Below are positions 22,402-23,473 of a stretch of 23,473 nt of DNA, piece after piece. How positions within the stretch are numbered: the first letter of the stretch is position 1; each line of letters begins with the position of its first letter. The translations under genes were made by a program, and so were the position numbers. Under the pieces are notes generated by a model, which was not told the origin of the DNA, ran no database searches, and worked only from the letters and a program-made list of their open reading frames with translations. Source of the DNA: an uncultured Atopobiaceae bacterium (lineage in GTDB: Bacteria; Actinomycetota; Coriobacteriia; Coriobacteriales; Atopobiaceae); contig CANPVI010000005.1 in the NCBI GenBank assembly GCA_947581665.1, positions 1-23,473 of the forward strand. The letters are read 5' to 3'.

Positions 22402-23473
22402 TGGGCATCCTCGGGCACGCCAAGGGATTCGGGCGACTCTGCCGGCCCCTCGGGCTCGGGCGCCTCGGGCGCCTCGGGCGCCTCGGCTACCTCGTCCACG
22501 AGCGCCTGCGAGGCCACCTCGGCCTCCACGACGCTCGCCACGCCCTCCACGGCCTCGTCAACGGCGCTCAACACCTCGAGGTCCACGTCCTTCTCGGCGA
22601 TGGCCTCGTCGGGTTCGGCCATGGAGAGGAGCGCCTCCGCCGCCTCGGCGCCACTCACGATCACCGCAGTGGCCTCGGGCGTCACCATCTCGCGAAGCAC
22701 CTTCGGGATGCCGCTCGCGAGGAGCTCGAGCGCGAGCTCGCGATCGTCCCAGAGCGCCTCCATGAGCGAGGGCCACCAGGTTTGGAAGGCGAGGTAGCGG
22801 CTCTTGCTCTCAGCGGCCGCAGCGCGCGCCTCGCCCACGCCCTTGCGCCAAATCTCGAGGTAGGCGCCGTGCTCGCTCGTAGCGATGGCACGGCGTAGCG
22901 CGGTCTTCTTCGCGCGCTCGTCCACTGCGGGCGAGACCCACGTGCCCGGATAGGGCATGAGCGAGGAGGGGGTGACGCGGTTGAAGCCGATGATCGAGGC
23001 CGCGAACTGGAGCTTCGCGCGCTCGTAGATCCAGCGGTAGACGTTCTGGGCGAAGCGCGTGGACGGCACGTCCGTGCGGGGCGGGCGGTGCTCGACGCGC
23101 CAGCGATTGTCGAACCACACGTCGAGCCCGTAGAAGCGCATGTTGATGAGGTAGTCCGTGTCCTCGCCGCGCGTGATGTAGGGGTCGAAGGCCACCCGCG
23201 TGTAGGCCTCGGCGTGGAGCGCCATGCAGCCGCCGCACACGTGGTTCGAGCGGCTGATGCGCGTCGCCGTCATAGCGCGGCGCATCCACTCGTTGAACTC
23301 GGCCGCCTTGTTCCAATCGCGGTCGTACCACGTGTGGTCCTCGGCCGCGTAGCAGGAGCCGTGCTCGTTCAGGAAGTAGCCGCTCTTCGCCACGATCGGC
23401 TCGCCTTGGCGCGTGAGGTTCCCGAGGCCGTAGACAGCGTCGATGAGGAAGGAATCATCGAGCGCGAGCTCGT
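22398..23473 (-). CDS. Glycosyltransferase-like protein, 5' end outside the window
   Basis: The frame is open to the window edge (first codons ELALDDSFLIDAVYGLGN), so the N-terminus with the nucleotide-sugar site is missing. The visible part has SNHVCGGCMALHAEAYTRVAFDPYITRGEDTDYLINMRFYGLDVWFDN followed by VEHRPP. The Gly-Gly plus (R)GED(T)DY pattern resembles the acceptor and catalytic-base region of GT-A (family 2-like) glycosyltransferases. A helical region follows, and the last 90 or so residues are Ala/Glu/Val-rich, ending in repeated PEAPEAPEPEGP. No membrane segment is seen in this part. The stop overlaps the kinase start by GTGA. Glycosyltransferase activity is a moderate-confidence inference; the sugar and acceptor are unknown. 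Confidence 0.7.
   Translation of the reverse strand, partial: ELALDDSFLIDAVYGLGNLTRQGEPIVAKSGYFLNEHGSCYAAEDHTWYDRDWNKAAEFNEWMRRAMTATRISRSNHVCGGCMALHAEAYTRVAFDPYITRGEDTDYLINMRFYGLDVWFDNRWRVEHRPPRTDVPSTRFAQNVYRWIYERAKLQFAASIIGFNRVTPSSLMPYPGTWVSPAVDERAKKTALRRAIATSEHGAYLEIWRKGVGEARAAAAESKSRYLAFQTWWPSLMEALWDDRELALELLASGIPKVLREMVTPEATAVIVSGAEAAEALLSMAEPDEAIAEKDVDLEVLSAVDEAVEGVASVVEAEVASQALVDEVAEAPEAPEAPEPEGPAESPESLGVPEDAQ

Overview
The window looks like a chromosomal segment of a high-GC, Gram-positive anaerobe, most likely an actinobacterium of the class Coriobacteriia. The signs are GC-rich third codon positions from about position 5050 onward, a LytR-CpsA-Psr cell-wall protein, LemA, a CapA-like protein, a LytS/LytTR two-component pair, a four-cluster polyferredoxin, and promoters that seem to give leaderless mRNAs. 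The taxonomic placement is inference.

Left part (1-5053) is accessory DNA. It starts with the broken 3' end of a methyltransferase-specificity gene (1-629, minus strand). Next is a compact, apparently intact restriction-modification module. It pairs a 243-residue putative PD-(D/E)XK nuclease (779-1510, plus) with a convergent methyltransferase carrying a fused target-recognition domain (1502-3382, minus). The two genes share 9 bp at their ends, and each has an inverted repeat over its promoter region. A stand-alone Fic enzyme with its own inhibitory helix follows (3790-4740). This part is clearly more AT-rich than the rest, except for fic. It stops at the 3' end of guaA, a well-known insertion site for integrative elements (the Tn5801 family, for example). 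Three related 14-bp motifs lie between the guaA stop and the island and look like integrase arm sites. No integrase gene is visible.

Right part (5054-23473) is ordinary chromosome. In order: guaA; an LCP ligase; polyferredoxin and ychF as a tight pair; a UvrA2-like ABC ATPase without the UvrB-binding domain; lemA and a CapA-like membrane protein; pgi; a small protein with faint uracil-DNA-glycosylase resemblance; trxA; a PAP2 phosphatase; and a minus-strand run of a glycosyltransferase-like protein (cut by the window edge), LytS-type kinase, LytTR regulator and YfcE-type phosphodiesterase. Several genes concern the cell envelope: LCP, CapA-like, PAP2, and the glycosyltransferase coupled to LytS/LytTR.

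The most unusual observation is a family of three long perfect inverted repeats at 10779-10834, 15896-15954 and 16011-16069. All sit between convergent genes. Every arm is exactly 26 nt and follows CGCC-N11-TWTT-CGGTGCG. The N11 part differs in each copy but is always perfectly complementary between the two arms. The T-run is on the 5' arm and the A-run on the 3' arm, the reverse of a normal intrinsic terminator.
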